Source: Rhizobium phaseoli
GTDB lineage: Bacteria; Pseudomonadota; Alphaproteobacteria; Rhizobiales; Rhizobiaceae
Length of the DNA: 64,000 bases
Assembly (NCBI RefSeq): GCF_010668805.1
Contig: NZ_WUFT01000017.1
Location: 62,001-126,000 of the forward strand
Direction: 5' to 3'
Shown here: positions 63,487-64,000 of the stretch, piece after piece
Layout: every line of letters starts with the position of its first letter
Position numbering within the stretch: the first letter of the stretch is position 1
Translations under genes and position numbers: made by a program
The notes under the pieces: generated by a model
Database searches by the model: none
What the model saw: only the letters and a program-made list of their open reading frames with translations
What the model was told of the DNA's origin: nothing

Positions 63487-64000
63487 TTATTGAGCGGTCG
63501 CGACCTTCTCTTCCATCTGCGGTATGACGACCGCGCCAGGACGAATGCGCTGCAGACCGTTGACGACGATCTTTTCGCCGGCGTTCAGGCCGCTTTCGAC
63601 CACCCGCTGGCCGTCGGAAAGCGTACCGAGCTGGACCTGCCGGTACGCGACCTTGTTTTCGGCATCGACAACGAAGACGAACTTCTTGTCCTGGTCGGTG
63701 CCGACGGCGCGGTCGCTAATGACGATCTTGTTCTCGGCCTTCGGCTGGCCCATGCGCACCCGCACGAACTGGCCGGGGATGAGACGCCCGCCCGGATTGT
63801 CGAACACGGCGCGCACGCCGATCGTGCCGCTTGAGGCATCGACCTCATTGTCGATCAGTTGCAGCTTGCCCTTGATCGGCGTACCGCTGTCGGTCAGCGT
63901 ACCGACCTCGACCGGGATCTGCTCGACCGGAGGCAGGGCGCTGTCGGTCTGCGGAAGCTGGGCAAGCGCCCGCGTCACCATTTCTTCGCTGGCATTGAAG
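63487..64000 (-). CDS. RND efflux adaptor, C-terminal part (5' end outside window)
   Basis: The minus-strand frame is open to the right edge, so the N-terminus with signal peptide, lipoyl and coiled-coil parts is missing. The visible 170 residues include the beta-barrel and membrane-proximal domains of AcrA/MexA-type adaptors: SGTIGVRAVFDNPGGRLIPGQFVRVRMG, then GTDQDKKFVFVVDAENKVAYRQVQLG and VESGLNAGEKIVVNGLQRIRPGAVV. It precedes the HAE1 pump on the same strand, so it is the cognate adaptor. Confidence 0.92.
   Translation of the reverse strand, partial: FNASEEMVTRALAQLPQTDSALPPVEQIPVEVGTLTDSGTPIKGKLQLIDNEVDASSGTIGVRAVFDNPGGRLIPGQFVRVRMGQPKAENKIVISDRAVGTDQDKKFVFVVDAENKVAYRQVQLGTLSDGQRVVESGLNAGEKIVVNGLQRIRPGAVVIPQMEEKVATAQ

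Overview
The window looks like a chromosomal segment of a Rhizobium species, probably of the R. leguminosarum/R. etli group. Base composition is GC-rich. It carries the alphaproteobacterial cell-cycle genes ctrA, chpT and sciP, a DUF1134/EipA gene, an RpoH sigma factor with a clear RpoH box, an ExoY/PssA-type exopolysaccharide starter transferase, and a urease operon with the accessory genes usual in rhizobia. Species-level assignment is inference. I saw no rRNA, tRNA, CRISPR array, insertion sequence or prophage.

Layout. 1-2.5 kb: the end of an ABC importer (two permeases and an NMT1/THI5-like binding protein), closed by a strong terminator. 2.9-7.4 kb: an RND efflux pair (adaptor and pump). 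7.5-22.0 kb, all minus strand: a urea block. Read in the direction of transcription it is urtABCDE (urea ABC importer), ureD, ureA, a DUF1272 gene, ureB, an LprI-like gene, a GT29-like gene, ureC, a TIGR02117/DUF2459 gene, a diguanylate cyclase, then ureE, ureF and ureG. 22.2-28.6 kb: a secreted PAP2 phosphatase with autotransporter-type repeats, then an NCS1 permease/histidine kinase fusion translationally coupled to a LuxR-type response regulator. 28.6-35.4 kb, minus strand: a 2-hydroxyacid dehydrogenase and livHMGF, a small membrane protein and livK for branched-chain amino acids.

35.9-45.5 kb: cysQ, a PssA-like sugar transferase, a decayed LuxR-family regulator, then a cell-cycle/envelope cluster (sciP, a PqiA-like membrane protein, a small acetyltransferase, a FliJ-like protein, ctrA, a CheY-like regulator, chpT, eipA, and a coiled-coil membrane protein). 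45.5-53 kb: housekeeping genes (SpoU-type rRNA methyltransferase, RluD-like pseudouridine synthase, rpoH, purA) around a large Ala/Glu/Pro-rich one-pass membrane protein. 53-60 kb: an EamA exporter, an acetyltransferase, a PAS-GGDEF-EAL protein and a xylD/dehydrogenase pair. 60-64 kb: a second RND pump with its adaptor running off the window end.

How the parts fit. Urea imported by UrtABCDE can be hydrolysed by the urease encoded directly downstream; UreDEFG load nickel. The transporter-kinase fusion beside this block is a candidate nutrient sensor, and its neighbours make a nitrogenous compound a plausible ligand. ChpT phosphorylates CtrA, SciP restrains CtrA, and eipA is CtrA-regulated in Brucella, so four genes of one regulatory circuit lie within 5 kb. 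The most unusual items are the kinase fusion with an eight-cysteine cluster, the sialyltransferase-like protein inside the urease operon, the diguanylate cyclase between ureC and ureE, and the LuxR-family pseudogene.
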